This document shows, in pieces, positions 1-8,452 of a stretch of DNA of 64,000 nucleotides. A program made the translations under genes and the position numbers. The stretch's first letter is position 1; the number at the start of each line of letters is the position of its first letter. The notes under the pieces were generated by a model. That model was given only the letters and a program-made list of their open reading frames with translations. It searched no databases and was not told the origin of the DNA. This DNA comes from an uncultured Bacilli bacterium (GTDB lineage: Bacteria > Bacillota_I > Bacilli_A > RFN20 > CAG-631), in NCBI GenBank assembly GCA_934201705.1, contig CAKPXF010000002.1:1-64000 (forward strand). The letters run 5' to 3'.

Positions 1-23
1 TTTAAATACTTATTAAAAACTAT

Positions 24-67
24 GAATTTCTATGGGGAACCCCATTACTCCTCACCACATAGAATTC
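24..67. other. Imperfect inverted repeat, possible structured RNA
   Basis: An outer stem pairs positions 24-34 with 58-67 (GAATT, a one-base bulge, CTATG against CATAGAATTC). An inner GC-rich palindrome (ATGGGG, AA, CCCCAT) lies at 32-45, and a run of eight T follows at about 78-85. The GC-rich inner stem stands out in this AT-rich sequence. It could be the end of a gene outside the window, a terminator or a small mobile repeat; the window edge prevents a decision. Confidence 0.3.
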
Positions 68-121
68 CGGAGAACCATTTTTTTTGCTATTTTGCTTTTT
101 AAATCACTTTTGTTCCTAGTT

Positions 122-1717
122 TTATATAACATTTACTGTTGACATTGTTTGATATACATTAGCTTCCTTTGGTTGCTTTTTACCAAGAGGTATGATTTCT
201 TCTTCAAGCTCTTCAATTTTATTAATTGTACCATTAGTAAAATCAACAAGGCGAGCTTTACAGCTTTCAAGCCTTAATAATAATCCTCCAAGTCTAATTT
301 CTTGAACATCAAAGCCATGTGGCTTATTTTCTTTAAACCAAGCAATTCTAAAGTAATTAATAAACTCCTTTAAATACTTAATTGTATAAGTATATTTTTT
401 AATTACCTTTCTTAATTCTTCCTTGTTATTATCTTTATAAGCTTTTCTTGTATTAACTCCTAAATCATATTTATAAGATAATAGCTTAGCAAGTGATGCA
501 TAATAGTCACATAGGTAATCATATTCTTGCATTTTTCCTTTAGCATTTAAAATCTTTTTAGCATTTTTTCTAATGAATTTTACTTCATTTCCCATTACTG
601 TGTAATCATTAAATCCTAAGAATGGATCATTATAAAGCATATATTTACATAGGTTAGTTAAGCCATAATTGTCTTTATCATCAACTACATTTAATAAATC
701 AAAATTCATAAAATAATCAAACTTAATATTAAATGTATTATAAAAATCCTTCTTTATTTGCTTTTCATCAGTTATATTATTATATATTTCTTTAGCATAG
801 AATAATGAAGGAAGTGTTGCAAAAAAAGAACATTCACCACCATTATCCTTCCAATGCGTCATAATAATTGTGTCAATATCTTTATGTTCCTTTACGCTTG
901 ACATAGCAGCTTTCGTTACATTAATTGTAAATCTATTTTGTGGAGCAAAGCCAGTCCATGTCCATATACCGCCAGCAAAACAAATGCCATTATCAAATTG
1001 TTCGTGACATGAAAGCATGCTATCATAAACATTTTTGTCTTGATGATAATAATCCCAATAAATTAACTTTATGCCTTGTGGTACTAATTTTTTTACATCA
1101 TCAGTTAATGTGAATTTTTCATAATCATAATAGCCACCATTAGTAGCAATTGAAAAGAACATATCAGACCACATCATTATAGTAAATCCATATTTCTTTG
1201 CTATTTCATTTACTTTATTTAAATGGCGTAATAAAAGTTCCATACGATGATGATAACCATGTAAAGTTAAATATCTACCAAGTCCTAGCATATGAGCTTC
1301 ATCCATACCTATATTAACATTTCTTGAAGTAAAACATTCACTTAATGTATTAAAGATATTATCAATTAATTTATAAGTTCTTTCATCGTCAACAAGTAAA
1401 ATATCATTAACATCATTAATAACACCATATTCATCCCATCTAAAAATTTGATTTAAGTGAGCAAGCGTTTGTACACAAGGAATTAATTCAATATTTTTAC
1501 TTTTGGCATATTTATCAATTTCTTTTAATTCTTCTTTACTATATTTTCCTCTTAAATAGCCAAACATTTTTTCATTGTTTACTTCATATGTATCTTCAGT
1601 ATAAAGCATTAACATATTAAAGCCCATTTTATTTAGATTATCTATATGTTTTTTTACAGTTTCTACATTTAATACAGCATTTCTTGAACAATCAAGCATT
1701 ACTCCAAATTTCTTCAT
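122..1717 (-). CDS. GH20-family beta-N-acetylhexosaminidase-like enzyme
   Basis: This 531-residue protein looks like a glycoside hydrolase family 20 catalytic domain. GH20 enzymes remove terminal beta-linked N-acetylhexosamines with the substrate acetamido group assisting catalysis. The conserved Asp-Glu pair sits in NIGMDEAH (D139, E140), and the preceding barrel strands (MLYTEDTYEV near 38, IPCVQTLAH near 79) match the family. No signal peptide is visible, so the enzyme probably acts in the cytoplasm on imported glycans or on recycled wall sugars. A good AAAGGAG site precedes the ATG. The C-terminal 180 residues are helical and unassigned. No sugar transporter is adjacent, so the substrate cannot be fixed from context. 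Confidence 0.85.
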   Translation of the reverse strand: MKKFGVMLDCSRNAVLNVETVKKHIDNLNKMGFNMLMLYTEDTYEVNNEKMFGYLRGKYSKEELKEIDKYAKSKNIELIPCVQTLAHLNQIFRWDEYGVINDVNDILLVDDERTYKLIDNIFNTLSECFTSRNVNIGMDEAHMLGLGRYLTLHGYHHRMELLLRHLNKVNEIAKKYGFTIMMWSDMFFSIATNGGYYDYEKFTLTDDVKKLVPQGIKLIYWDYYHQDKNVYDSMLSCHEQFDNGICFAGGIWTWTGFAPQNRFTINVTKAAMSSVKEHKDIDTIIMTHWKDNGGECSFFATLPSLFYAKEIYNNITDEKQIKKDFYNTFNIKFDYFMNFDLLNVVDDKDNYGLTNLCKYMLYNDPFLGFNDYTVMGNEVKFIRKNAKKILNAKGKMQEYDYLCDYYASLAKLLSYKYDLGVNTRKAYKDNNKEELRKVIKKYTYTIKYLKEFINYFRIAWFKENKPHGFDVQEIRLGGLLLRLESCKARLVDFTNGTINKIEELEEEIIPLGKKQPKEANVYQTMSTVNVI

Positions 1718-1775
1718 AAAAATCTCCTTTATTTACTTCACTATCATTATATCTAAAAAACAAATAATTGCAAAC

Positions 1776-1800
1776 AAAAAGAACTTTTTAAGTTCTTTTT
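1776..1800 (-). terminator. Terminator after obg
   Basis: The stem AAAAAGAACTT / AAGTTCTTTTT has flanking A and T runs and lies six bases beyond the obg stop codon. It separates obg from the GH20 gene and could work in either direction. Confidence 0.7.
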
Positions 1801-1805
1801 AGTTA

Positions 1806-3077
1806 CTATTCATAATAATCAAATTCGTAATCACAAATTTTGACACTATCTCCATCCTTAATACCAGCCTCTTTTAGTTTTTCTTCAACACCATTGTATC
1901 TTAATATTCTCATAAATTTTAAGACGCCGGCATCTGTTGAAAAGTTTGTTCTATAAAAGGCCTTTTCAACTGGATTTCCATAAACAACATAAAATCCATC
2001 TTCATATTTAACCTTACAGAAATCTTCTTCAGTATTAAGATAAACCTTATATTCATCTTTTTCATCAAATAATGGAAATCTTGGCGTGTTATCAAGAATC
2101 TCTGATAATTTGTAGATTAATTTATTAATGTTAGTTTTTGTAATTGTACTAACTTCAATAATTTCAATATCATCTTGTAGTTTTGCTTTAAATTCTTCTA
2201 AGAACAAATGTGCTTCATCTTGATCCATTTTATTAGCCACTATTAATTGAGGACGTTTTAATAATGAAGGATTATATTCTTCAAGTTCATGTTTAATTGT
2301 TAAATAGTCATTATAAGGATCACGACTTTCAGTTGATGCCATATCAATTACATGTACTAAAACTCGACACCTTTCAATATGCTTTAAGAAATTAAAGCCT
2401 AGTCCTTTGCCTTGGCTTGCTCCTTCAATTAATCCTGGTAAGTCAGCAACTACAAAGTTTTTGTTTTCATCTACTTTTACAACTCCTAAAATTGGAGCAA
2501 GTGTTGTAAAATGATAAGCTGCTATTTCAGGCTTTGCCGCACTAATTACTGAAAGCAATGATGATTTTCCAACAGATGGAAAGCCAACAAAGCCAACATC
2601 AGCAAGCAACTTTAATTCTAAACGGACAGTGATTCTTTCACCAAATTCACCGTTTTCGGCAATTTCAGGTGCTTGATGACGAGATGAAACAAAGTGGCAA
2701 TTACCTCTTCCACCCCTTCCACCTTTAGCAATTAAAACCTTTTGATTTATTTCATTAATATCAGCAATAATATAATCATTAGTTACATCATAAACTATAG
2801 TTCCAAGGGGAACCTTTACAAAAACGTCCTCACCCTTTCTACCATAGCATTTTTTAGTCATACCATTTTGACCATCATCAGCTTTAATTTTACGTTTATA
2901 TTTAAATTCTAATAATGTATTAACATTATTATCACCAACAAAATAAATAGAGCCTCCTCTACCACCATCACCGCCAGAAGGTCCACCTTTTTCAACGCAT
3001 GCTTCACGTCTAAAAGCAATGGCGCCATCGCCACCATTTCCGGCAACAATTTCAACGACTGCCTTATCAATAAACAT
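1806..3077 (-). CDS. obg: GTPase Obg (CgtA)
   Basis: This is the 423-residue essential GTPase that binds the 50S subunit and links ribosome assembly to stress signalling. The glycine-rich Obg fold occupies residues 1-158 (GNGGDGA, GGDGGRGG). The G domain carries G1 GFPSVGKSS (165-173), G3 DLPG (212-215) and G4 NKMD (282-285). A C-terminal OCT domain covers about 350-423. Length is normal for Bacilli. It lies downstream of rpmA, as in Bacillus, but an intrinsic terminator between them suggests partial uncoupling. The ATG is preceded by AGGAGGAC. Confidence 0.97.
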   Translation of the reverse strand: MFIDKAVVEIVAGNGGDGAIAFRREACVEKGGPSGGDGGRGGSIYFVGDNNVNTLLEFKYKRKIKADDGQNGMTKKCYGRKGEDVFVKVPLGTIVYDVTNDYIIADINEINQKVLIAKGGRGGRGNCHFVSSRHQAPEIAENGEFGERITVRLELKLLADVGFVGFPSVGKSSLLSVISAAKPEIAAYHFTTLAPILGVVKVDENKNFVVADLPGLIEGASQGKGLGFNFLKHIERCRVLVHVIDMASTESRDPYNDYLTIKHELEEYNPSLLKRPQLIVANKMDQDEAHLFLEEFKAKLQDDIEIIEVSTITKTNINKLIYKLSEILDNTPRFPLFDEKDEYKVYLNTEEDFCKVKYEDGFYVVYGNPVEKAFYRTNFSTDAGVLKFMRILRYNGVEEKLKEAGIKDGDSVKICDYEFDYYE

Positions 3078-3102
3078 ACATAGTCCTCCTTTAACAAAAT
3101 AA

Positions 3103-3122
3103 AAGCCCTTTTATTAGGGCTT
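3103..3122 (-). terminator. Terminator after rpmA
   Basis: The stem AAGCCCT (3103-3109) pairs with AGGGCTT (3116-3122). On the minus strand a T-rich tail (TTTTATTTTG) follows. It sits between rpmA and obg and should end or attenuate the ribosomal protein transcript. Confidence 0.75.
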
Positions 3123-3133
3123 AATAGTAATAA

Positions 3134-3424
3134 TTAGTCTTGAGCAACAGGATAGCAAGAAACTTTCTTCTTATCTTTTCCTAGTCTTTCAAATTTAACA
3201 ACACCTGAAACTGTAGTGAATAAAGTGTCGTCTCCACCTTTCATAACGTTAACGCCTGGATATACTTTAGTACCACGTTGACGATATAAAATTGAACCAG
3301 CTGTAACGTATTGTCCATCACCAGCTTTAGCACCTAATCTTTTTGATTCAGAATCTCTTCCGTTTTTAGTAGAACCTCCACCTTTTTTAGAAGCGAATAA
3401 TTGTAAATTTAACTTTAATAGCAT
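3134..3424 (-). CDS. rpmA: 50S ribosomal protein L27, with Prp-cleaved leader
   Basis: This is large-subunit protein L27, 96 residues from the ATG at 3424. That start is chosen because GGAGG lies just upstream and because it gives the Bacillota-type N-terminus MLLKLNLQLFA followed by SKKGGGSTKNGRDS. A longer frame exists from a TTG at 3481 but has no support. In Bacillota the first residues of L27 are removed by the cysteine protease Prp after the LQ[LF]FA motif, exposing the SKKG tail that reaches the peptidyl transferase centre. The prp gene is immediately upstream, one base away, so substrate and protease are co-expressed. Confidence 0.96.
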   Translation of the reverse strand: MLLKLNLQLFASKKGGGSTKNGRDSESKRLGAKAGDGQYVTAGSILYRQRGTKVYPGVNVMKGGDDTLFTTVSGVVKFERLGKDKKKVSCYPVAQD

Positions 3425-3425
3425 T

Positions 3426-3743
3426 CTAGATACCTCCATGTTCATTTTTAATTTTAATATATTTTTTATACGATGCTTCAATTGTTTGCAGTTGAATTAA
3501 TACTGTATTTAGAATGATTTGAATTTTTTCATTGTTATTAATTACTTTTACACCAAGCATATTATCTTGATTAATTATTTCAACATTTTTTATCTCATCT
3601 TCTAAAGCGTTAATTCCACCAGTAACAACTGCACTAACTCCTGCACACACAATATCTTTACCATAATTTGCAAAGTTTGCATGGCCACTTACTTTTAATG
3701 TCTCAATATCTTTACCTATAAATGTAACATTTACAGATATCAT
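3426..3743 (-). CDS. prp: Ribosomal-processing cysteine protease Prp
   Basis: This 105-residue protein is the YsxB/Prp family protease that trims the N-terminus of L27. The catalytic pair is H21 in SGHANFANYGKD and C33 in IVCAGVSAV, spaced as in the family. It lies between rplU and rpmA, the conserved position in Bacillota. The start ATG has AAGGA upstream. The gene ends one base before the rpmA start, which suggests translational coupling. Confidence 0.93.
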   Translation of the reverse strand: MISVNVTFIGKDIETLKVSGHANFANYGKDIVCAGVSAVVTGGINALEDEIKNVEIINQDNMLGVKVINNNEKIQIILNTVLIQLQTIEASYKKYIKIKNEHGGI

Positions 3744-3747
3744 TGAA

Positions 3748-4059
3748 TTATCCTTCTATACCAGTAATTTCTACTAATGTATATGGTTGACGATGTCCTC
3801 TTAAGATATCGTGATTAGTTTTTGCTTTGTACTTAAATACAAGAACCTTTTTAGCTTTTCCTTCTTTAACTACTTTTGCAGTAACTTTAGCATTCTTAAT
3901 TGTTGGAGTTCCAACTTTAATTTTGCCTTTTTCTCCGATAAGTAAAACTTCATCAAATACAACTTCATTACCTGCTTCAAGATTTAACTTTTCAACAAAT
4001 AACTTGTCACCAACTTCAGCCTTTAATTGCTTTCCACCAGTTTTAAAAATTGCGTACAT
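3748..4059 (-). CDS. rplU: 50S ribosomal protein L21
   Basis: This is L21, 103 residues, of normal length and beginning MYAIFKTGGKQ as in most Bacilli. It binds 23S rRNA on the back of the large subunit near L20. A GGAGGTG ribosome binding site precedes the ATG. It is the first gene of rplU-prp-rpmA and is preceded by a long untranslated leader with its own promoter. Confidence 0.97.
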   Translation of the reverse strand: MYAIFKTGGKQLKAEVGDKLFVEKLNLEAGNEVVFDEVLLIGEKGKIKVGTPTIKNAKVTAKVVKEGKAKKVLVFKYKAKTNHDILRGHRQPYTLVEITGIEG

Positions 4060-4165
4060 AAATACACCTCCATAATAAATTGCATTTTAGACTCGCCATT
4101 AAGGTGGATAATTATCACTTTTAACCTTTTTTGTGCGGTTGTACCCCAAATGCTATAGGTGCAAC
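4060..4165 (-). ncRNA. Candidate L21 leader RNA
   Basis: About 105 nt of untranslated leader separates the predicted start of transcription from rplU. On the minus strand it holds AAAAAGGTTAAAAGTGATAA, then CCACCTTAATGGCGAG, where AAGGT can pair with ACCTT, and an upstream GGGGTACAACCGCAC. Such a structured leader before rplU matches the Rfam L21_leader family, a proposed autoregulatory site in Bacillota. Assignment rests on position and remembered consensus, not on a model search. Confidence 0.65.
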
Positions 4166-4171
4166 ATAGTT

Positions 4172-4200
4172 ATTCTAGCAAATTTATTTATTTATGTCAA
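4172..4200 (-). promoter_or_regulatory. Promoter of rplU operon
   Basis: On the minus strand a perfect -35 TTGACA (4195-4200) and -10 TAGAAT (4172-4177) are separated by 17 bases. This is a strong vegetative sigma-A promoter. Confidence 0.8.
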
Positions 4201-4237
4201 TAATAATATAATTATATTATATTAGCTTCATTGACAA

Positions 4238-5020
4238 TTATTTTATGCTTTTTAATTCGATTTTGGCAATTTGATAATCGTTTATAAATTCTTTACCTTC
4301 AATTTTATAATTATTAAAATCCTTATACATACTATAATTGCTAATTATTTTATATTTTTTATGTTTTTTATTAATTAATTTAATTAATAAAAAATATTTG
4401 TATTTTTCTTTTTGTGTAATTATGTTTTTTATTTGCTCAATTAACAAGAAAAATGTAAACATCGGTTGATATGTGATTAAATTTACTAGTATAAATAATG
4501 AAAAAAACATTAAGGATGCAATCATGGAAATTTTTAATGCTTTTTTATAAGGAAATATCATTTGTAAAAACCCTTTTAATACATTAAAACCATCAAGAGG
4601 GCTTATTGGTAGTAAATTTACAATAAATGTTACAAAATTTATTGTGGTTAAAAAATTATAATTTATAGATGTTAGAAGATTATTCCTATAAAAAAGTGAA
4701 ATCCAAATAATATTTATAAAAAATGATAAAGGGCCAGCAATATAAACTATTATTTGTTTTATTGATGATTCTTTTTCTATATTTTGTACTTTTAAAGAGA
4801 AACCAAATGGTAAAATTATTAGTTTATCTATTTTGATTTTAAAAATGATGCATGCCAATAAATGAAACATTTCATGAATAAATGAAATGACATATAAGCT
4901 AAACATATTTTTTACTAATCCAAATAATATTGAAAATACTAAAATTAAAATAGTTATAAAGCTAATTTCCATCTTATCAATTATTTTTAATATATTCTTC
5001 ATAGTTAATTTTTTCTCCAT
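4238..5020 (-). CDS. spoIVFB: SpoIVFB-like site-2 metalloprotease (M50)
   Basis: This is a 260-residue polytopic membrane zinc protease of family M50. The metal-binding HEMFH (H49, E50, H53) lies in a membrane segment, and the third ligand is in NLLPISPLDG (D143). In sporulating Bacillota, SpoIVFB cleaves pro-sigma-K in the mother cell. Position directly upstream of rplU and overlap with an SpoIVFA-like gene support the assignment. The start is uncertain: the first ATG (5020) overlaps the upstream gene by 44 bases, while ATGs at 5002 or 4972 are possible. The C-terminal cytoplasmic domain is basic and divergent. Confidence 0.85.
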   Translation of the reverse strand: MEKKLTMKNILKIIDKMEISFITILILVFSILFGLVKNMFSLYVISFIHEMFHLLACIIFKIKIDKLIILPFGFSLKVQNIEKESSIKQIIVYIAGPLSFFINIIWISLFYRNNLLTSINYNFLTTINFVTFIVNLLPISPLDGFNVLKGFLQMIFPYKKALKISMIASLMFFSLFILVNLITYQPMFTFFLLIEQIKNIITQKEKYKYFLLIKLINKKHKKYKIISNYSMYKDFNNYKIEGKEFINDYQIAKIELKSIK

Positions 5021-5429
5021 TTTTGCTTATTATGCAAGTGAAATAATCATCAAAGAAAGCTAATTCATTATTTTTTTTAACGACGTCATACTTTTGTATA
5101 GTAAAACTAACAAAGTTGCTATATCTTATCAAATAGCCATTAGTAGTTTTAAGTATTATTTCATTACTTGAAGCCTTAATAATTGTTCCATTATTCAATG
5201 GGTAAATTCTTTTTTCATCGTTTGTAAACATGTCATCCTTTATATGCTTATGCATATTAATGCTATTAACAAATTTATCTTGCCTTGAAATTAAAAGATA
5301 ATTGTATATCTTATTAAAGAATGAATTATCTTTTAATGAATATTCCTTGTTATTAAATATAAGAATAGATATAACTATAGCTATTATAGTTAAAAATATA
5401 TAAGCAGATTTAAAATTTTTTTTCAACAT
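4977..5429 (-). CDS. spoIVFA: SpoIVFA-like regulator of SpoIVFB
   Basis: This 150-residue protein has a cytoplasmic start, one membrane helix (about residues 9-25) and an extracytoplasmic domain resembling a degenerate M23/LytM fold (GTIIKASSNEIILKTTNGYL, then VKKNNELAFF). SpoIVFA anchors and inhibits SpoIVFB until a signal from the forespore arrives. It is shorter than the roughly 260-residue Bacillus protein, having lost most of the N-terminal part. Evidence is architecture plus overlap with the SpoIVFB gene and the conserved neighbourhood. Its ribosome binding site is buried in a hairpin. Confidence 0.7.
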   Translation of the reverse strand: MLKKNFKSAYIFLTIIAIVISILIFNNKEYSLKDNSFFNKIYNYLLISRQDKFVNSINMHKHIKDDMFTNDEKRIYPLNNGTIIKASSNEIILKTTNGYLIRYSNFVSFTIQKYDVVKKNNELAFFDDYFTCIISKNGEKINYEEYIKNN

Positions 5430-5433
5430 AAAT

Positions 5434-5460
5434 AACCTCCCATAAATTATATGAGAGGTT
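5434..5460 (-). promoter_or_regulatory. Hairpin over the spoIVFA ribosome binding site
   Basis: AACCTCTCATA (5450-5460) and TATGGGAGGTT (5434-5444) form an 11 bp stem with one G-T pair and a 5-base loop on the minus strand. The downstream arm contains GGGAGG (5436-5441), the Shine-Dalgarno sequence six bases before the spoIVFA ATG. It may also terminate the pilus transcript, though the T tail is poor. Confidence 0.5.
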
Positions 5461-5473
5461 GCAAATAATTATT

Positions 5474-5620
5474 TTATTGTGCGCTTGAAATAACTTCAGA
5501 AACTTTTGCAGAAACATTATCAATTGAATCTTGAGCAAAAGTTTTATACGATGCTAGTAAAATACCAAATACACCAAGTACTAGCAAAATACCTAAAATT
5601 TGAGCTTTGAATTCAGCCAT
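5474..5620 (-). CDS. Flp/Tad-type pilin, 48 residues
   Basis: This small gene encodes a 48-residue protein starting MAEFKAQILG, with one hydrophobic helix (about 7-23, ILLVLGVFGILLA) and a polar helical tail ending EVISSAQ. Size, hydrophobic start and position at the end of a tadA-tadB-tadC-tadE-like operon make it the likely major pilin. AAGGAG, three bases before the stop of the upstream gene, serves as its ribosome binding site. A classical prepilin cleavage site is not evident, and no prepilin peptidase is encoded nearby. Confidence 0.65.
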   Translation of the reverse strand: MAEFKAQILGILLVLGVFGILLASYKTFAQDSIDNVSAKVSEVISSAQ

Positions 5621-5622
5621 AC

Positions 5623-5970
5623 TTACTCCTTTCTACATATTGTCATATTACAAATAATTTCTTTCGAATTATAATTGAAAATTTTTGTAAAAGACGAATA
5701 TGATTTGTTTGTTTTTATATTATAAATAGTTAGCCTAGTGGCACTATCTATATCTTTTGTTAAAGAAACACTATTAAAATAATTATAATAGTCTAGCTTT
5801 TCAATATCGTTTTCATTTTCTAAACCATTTTTTTGAATATATAAGGCTAACATATTAGTATTAGCTAATGTCTTGGCACTTATTTGTTGGTATGCAATAA
5901 TTTCACTTGAAAATAAAATAAATATCGTTAAAAAGAAAAATGATAAAATTAATCCAATTTGATTAGACAT
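5623..5970 (-). CDS. TadE-like minor pilin
   Basis: This 115-residue protein has an N-terminal hydrophobic segment (residues 5-21, IGLILSFFFLTIFILFS) followed by a soluble domain, the usual plan of TadE-type pseudopilins. Two cysteines near the C-terminus (ICNMTIC) may form a disulfide. It overlaps the tadC-like gene by eight bases and is followed three bases later by the small pilin gene. The family call is by architecture and context only. Confidence 0.55.
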   Translation of the reverse strand: MSNQIGLILSFFFLTIFILFSSEIIAYQQISAKTLANTNMLALYIQKNGLENENDIEKLDYYNYFNSVSLTKDIDSATRLTIYNIKTNKSYSSFTKIFNYNSKEIICNMTICRKE

Positions 5971-6628
5971 AAAGACCCTCTCCTAATAAAGTAAAAACAT
6001 AATATGAAATAAGTAACATTATAAGTGCTGAAAGAATTATTGGTATAAAATAGTATCTTTCAATTTTCTTTTCTTCTTTTAAAATATAATTATTAATAGC
6101 TGTATCTTGAATTTTAATAATGCTATCATTAATACTATCAAGCACTTCATCAATAACACCAACTTCTTGAACTTTATAAAGCATTATAATCATTTGCTTT
6201 ATGGATTCATCTTCAAAATTATTCATAAAAATTAAGAAGGGCTCTAATGATGTGTCATTTTCTATATTGCATATTAGTTCATTTACATCATCAATTAATA
6301 CTTCATCAATGTACTCAAGTGATGTTTGTAAGGCACTAAATAAAATATTATTATTTTTTAGTAGTGTGATTACATATCTATAAAATGCATTAAAAGCAAT
6401 TTCCTTAGCGTTTACTAATTGCTTGTATTTTGATTTAATACTAAAAAAATGCATCAATAAATAAATAAGTGAATATGCCGATATCATCACACCAAATATC
6501 ATCATTTGCTTAATAATCATGTAAATTCCTATCCCAATAATTAAGAGCATTACACTTATAGTAATTGCTAAATCTTTGCTTATTGAAATCTTTAATTTAC
6601 TATACATAAATTTTATTTTGCTTAACAT
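5963..6628 (-). CDS. tadC: TadC-like pilus membrane protein
   Basis: This 221-residue protein has membrane helices near residues 20-40 and 47-65, a cytoplasmic helical domain and two C-terminal helices (about 190-215), the layout of the GspF/TadC platform proteins of type IVc pili. It follows tadB by four bases. Together TadB and TadC form the inner membrane platform that the TadA motor acts upon. Confidence 0.7.
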   Translation of the reverse strand: MLSKIKFMYSKLKISISKDLAITISVMLLIIGIGIYMIIKQMMIFGVMISAYSLIYLLMHFFSIKSKYKQLVNAKEIAFNAFYRYVITLLKNNNILFSALQTSLEYIDEVLIDDVNELICNIENDTSLEPFLIFMNNFEDESIKQMIIMLYKVQEVGVIDEVLDSINDSIIKIQDTAINNYILKEEKKIERYYFIPIILSALIMLLISYYVFTLLGEGLYV

Positions 6629-6632
6629 ATTT

Positions 6633-7325
6633 TTACATTCCTTTTATTTTGTTCGTAAAATATTCACTAACTGATAGGTAGTAAAAGAAACTGCCAACAA
6701 TTAGTATTAATAAGATAAAGATTTGGAAAACTATATTTTCAAGCATTGCATTATAATATTCTGGAATGGAAAGCTTAATAAATATTAAAATAGCAAACCA
6801 TAAAGTAAAAAGCATAGATATTTCGAGTAATTTAAATAATTTATTTGATCTTAATTTATCATAATATATTTTAGTTTTTTGACATAATGAAGTAGGAATT
6901 GCTTCCATTTCTTTAAAATTCCCTCCGTCATTATCGTAAATTTGTAAAATATCTATATACATTTTAAATGATTTTAAGTTGTAATCATTAGCAATTTCAG
7001 CAAGTTGTGTTTGAAAATCTTCGTTTGAGATATTTGAAAAATCAACGTCTAAGTAATTTTCAATATTTTTATAAGCTTCATAAACACTTTTTGTTGAAAT
7101 CATTTGCATTCCCATTAAATTAACAAAATTATAGGAAGCATCAATACAATGAAAAAGTCTTTTGTTAATCTTTATTTGCTTTAATATAAACATATAGAAA
7201 ATTATTAAAGCTATTCCATATGCTAAAGCTAATAATAATGAATTTAATACAAACCAAGCTATACAAATTAAAGCAGTTAAAACAACTAATAGTAATACGT
7301 ATGTTTTAAAATCTTTATTTTTCAT
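6633..7325 (-). CDS. tadB: TadB-like pilus membrane protein
   Basis: This 230-residue protein has two N-terminal membrane helices (about 9-48), a cytoplasmic helical region and two C-terminal helices (about 165-215), matching the T2SF/TadB family. Its ATG overlaps the tadA stop codon (ATGA), indicating translational coupling. Assignment relies on topology and on lying between the ATPase and the TadC-like gene. Confidence 0.7.
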   Translation of the reverse strand: MKNKDFKTYVLLLVVLTALICIAWFVLNSLLLALAYGIALIIFYMFILKQIKINKRLFHCIDASYNFVNLMGMQMISTKSVYEAYKNIENYLDVDFSNISNEDFQTQLAEIANDYNLKSFKMYIDILQIYDNDGGNFKEMEAIPTSLCQKTKIYYDKLRSNKLFKLLEISMLFTLWFAILIFIKLSIPEYYNAMLENIVFQIFILLILIVGSFFYYLSVSEYFTNKIKGM

Positions 7326-8452
7326 TCTTTCTCCTTTTTAATAAACTTATTAATATCTTTTAAAACAACATCATGTTTAATAAAAGCTTTTTTAAGTTCA
7401 CTACTAATACATCCGTAAATCTTTTTTTCCTTTAATGTATCGCTTTTAACAATTTCATATAATGAGTTTACAAAATATCCTTCATTTTTGGGAATATATT
7501 CAACTATTTCACTAATACGTCGAATAATTTTGTGAAGTGAATTATCATACACTTTTTCCATATGTATTCCAATTCTTATATGCTTTGCAATATTTGCTGA
7601 CATAAGCTGTTCGTCAACATCAATGCTTTTTTTACAAATATTTACAATTCTATCTAAAGAATACTTAGCAGATTCACTATGAATTGTAGTTATAGCACTG
7701 TGCCCGGTCATAGCAGCCTGAAGCATATCATAAGCTTCAATTCCTCGAGTTTCAGCAATTATTATCCAATCTGGATTATTTCTTAAGGCGGTTTTTACTA
7801 AAAAAGATAATTCATCACGGCTATTATTTACAATCCAACTGGTAACATCCATATCTTGATATATTTCTTTTATATGTGTTTCATAGCTTTCTTCAATTAG
7901 TATTACTCTATCATTTTTGTTCATTAAAGAAATTAAAAATTTTTGAAATTCAGTTTTTCCACTTCCTGTTTGCCCGGATATTAAAATACTTTCGTAGCTT
8001 CTAATTAAAGCTTTTAATAATTTGTGTACTTCTATTGGGCAAAGTGCTTCATCATTTTCTTTTATTTTAATTGTCGCTGTTATTTTCCTTAATGAAAAAG
8101 TCACTACCTTTTTATTATTTGTCCTTGCATAATTTGGATGAATAGCGCTTAATCTGTAATCACCAAATGAAACATCAAGAATTGGTACCTTACTGGAAAA
8201 TGGTTGAAGCATATAATTTGATATTTTTTTTATAAATGTTAAAATTTCATCACTATTCCATTTTAAATCTAGTTTATATCTTCCAATTTCATTGCTTTGA
8301 GCAAAAAAAGTCGAACCATTATATGATATATCTGTTACACTTTCAACAAATAAACCTTTAAAGAAGATATTCTCTACAAGTTTAATACATTCCTCAGGAT
8401 TTTCTTGAATAATTATATTGTTTTTCTTCTTTTTACTTTTTAATAGGCTCAT
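7322..8452 (-). CDS. tadA: TadA/CpaF-type secretion ATPase
   Basis: This 376-residue cytoplasmic ATPase of the type II/IV secretion superfamily powers pilus assembly. Walker A is GQTGSGKT (160-167), Walker B region is DWIIIAETRG (228-237), and the His box is TGHSAITTIH (249-258). The length and N-terminal domain fit CpaF/TadA. The start has only a weak ribosome binding site and overlaps the upstream gene by 20 bases. Only one motor is encoded, as expected for Tad systems. Confidence 0.9.
   Translation of the reverse strand: MSLLKSKKKKNNIIIQENPEECIKLVENIFFKGLFVESVTDISYNGSTFFAQSNEIGRYKLDLKWNSDEILTFIKKISNYMLQPFSSKVPILDVSFGDYRLSAIHPNYARTNNKKVVTFSLRKITATIKIKENDEALCPIEVHKLLKALIRSYESILISGQTGSGKTEFQKFLISLMNKNDRVILIEESYETHIKEIYQDMDVTSWIVNNSRDELSFLVKTALRNNPDWIIIAETRGIEAYDMLQAAMTGHSAITTIHSESAKYSLDRIVNICKKSIDVDEQLMSANIAKHIRIGIHMEKVYDNSLHKIIRRISEIVEYIPKNEGYFVNSLYEIVKSDTLKEKKIYGCISSELKKAFIKHDVVLKDINKFIKKEKE

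Noticed and set aside
2909..3097. Minus-strand 62-residue frame overlapping obg
   Set aside because: It lies in another frame within the well-supported obg start region.
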